From Diploptera punctata (Eukaryota > Arthropoda > Insecta > Blattodea > Blaberidae), in assembly GCA_030220185.1 (NCBI GenBank), contig JASPKZ010010195.1:1-64000 (forward strand): a stretch of DNA of 64,000 nucleotides, given 5' to 3'. Numbering within the stretch: position 1 is the first letter of the stretch; the number at the start of each line of letters is the position of its first letter. A program made the position numbers and the translations under genes. This document shows, in pieces, positions 63,601 to 64,000 of the stretch. The notes beneath the pieces are model-generated. The model had not been told where the DNA came from. It saw only the letters and a list, made by a program, of their open reading frames with translations, and ran no database searches.

Positions 63601-63723
63601 TTGTCTCTTGAGTACCAATAGTTGTATTTAATGCAGTTTTTTTATCGTGTTTTCAAATATGTATTCGGAATTTCTCCATCGCCCACAGTTTTTTCTTATT
63701 CCAATTTCAATTAATGGATTTAA

Positions 63724-63939
63724 ATAATTATTTTTTTAATAAATGTTTTTTCGTCCATTTATTATCTTGGCGCAGTGAGCGATGAGCACGGGGAACACTT
63801 TCATCAGGAGATTTCAGCTATGAAAAAGAGATATCAAGGCAAATGGAATTCTAATATGCTGGCCGATTATTGTTGGACAATCAAGAGGGATGTTCGACAG
63901 GCGAAATATAGCAGAAAATCGTCATTTCTTACTTTCTAG
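63724..63939 (+). pseudogene. C-terminal fragment of a dispersed 'hypothetical protein' family
   Basis: After a stop at 63721 the frame is open for 71 codons without an ATG at its start. From 63769 it reads GAVSDEHGEHFHQEISAMKK, then RYQGKWNSNMLADYCWTIKR and ends SFLTF. The pattern SDE-GE-FHQ-I---RYQG-W---M-ADYCW is one I know from many arthropod proteins annotated only as hypothetical. It is often the C-terminal end and often in repeat-rich contigs. Function is unknown to me. The stop overlaps AGGTGAGT, a donor-like string. It is either the tail of a repeat-borne gene or a real last exon. Confidence 0.5.
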
Positions 63940-64000
63940 GTGAGTCCGAATGTTCGAATATTGTGTATTTACGAATGTAGAAAATATTGAAGTGTTTGAA

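Overview
This window looks like non-coding, repeat-saturated DNA from an arthropod, most likely an insect with a large genome. The evidence is strong AT richness, tRNA-headed SINEs, RTE-like and CR1/Jockey-like LINE remnants, CTAG-ending Helitrons, a pogo/Tigger relic, and a tRNA-Tyr copy that carries an intron. The cockroach/termite lineage is my guess from repeat style and is inference only. I found no complete host gene, rRNA, CRISPR array or bacterial operon. Three short segments look protein-like: a possible last exon on the minus strand (4308-4406), an unrecognised coding-like stretch (31069-31350), and a C-terminal piece of a family I know only as 'hypothetical' in arthropods (63724-63939).

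Layout. 0.4-4 kb: a LINE copy is split by about 1.87 kb of inserted DNA, which holds three tandem tRNA-like cassettes, a terminal-inverted-repeat (TIR) element and a small foldback. 4-12 kb: candidate exon, SINEs, two copies of a hairpin-ended element called MITE-A here (one cuts a LINE endonuclease in two), and LINE relics. 12-14 kb: pentanucleotide satellites. 15-19 kb: a Helitron and SINEs. 19-24 kb: a minus-strand hammerhead-ribozyme motif of the kind found in Penelope-like elements, LINE pieces and MITE-B. 25-31 kb: SINEs, a 423-bp MITE with TAA target duplication, a Tigger element with a broken transposase start, an inverted pair of tRNA-like cassettes, and a 446-bp near-perfect foldback. 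33-34.5 kb: a nested inverted-repeat element enclosing a broken tRNA-Tyr. 35.4-35.9 kb: a 22-bp minisatellite. 37.2-45.5 kb: a three-level nest with MITE-B outside, MITE-C inside it, and a 6.85-kb Gag-only LTR retrotransposon inserted with a 4-bp target duplication. 46-53 kb: SINEs, tRNA-like cassettes and Helitrons. 53.4-59.6 kb: a minus-strand relative of the LTR element arranged LTR-internal-LTR-partial internal. 60-64 kb: another Helitron, the best-preserved LINE reverse transcriptase piece (YADD visible), and the coding-like end.

How the parts relate. Almost every identifiable piece is mobile DNA or its by-product. None of the non-LTR or DNA elements seen here is complete. The Gag-only LTR element has intact LTRs, a primer binding site matching tRNA-Lys(CUU) and a near-intact Gag, but no polymerase, so it would depend on proteins from another element. 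The least ordinary signals are the tRNA-like cassettes (shared hairpin/TATA-like leader, variable anticodon loop), the hammerhead motif, the Gag-only LTR family with its tandem derivative, and the nested inverted repeats around tRNA-Tyr.
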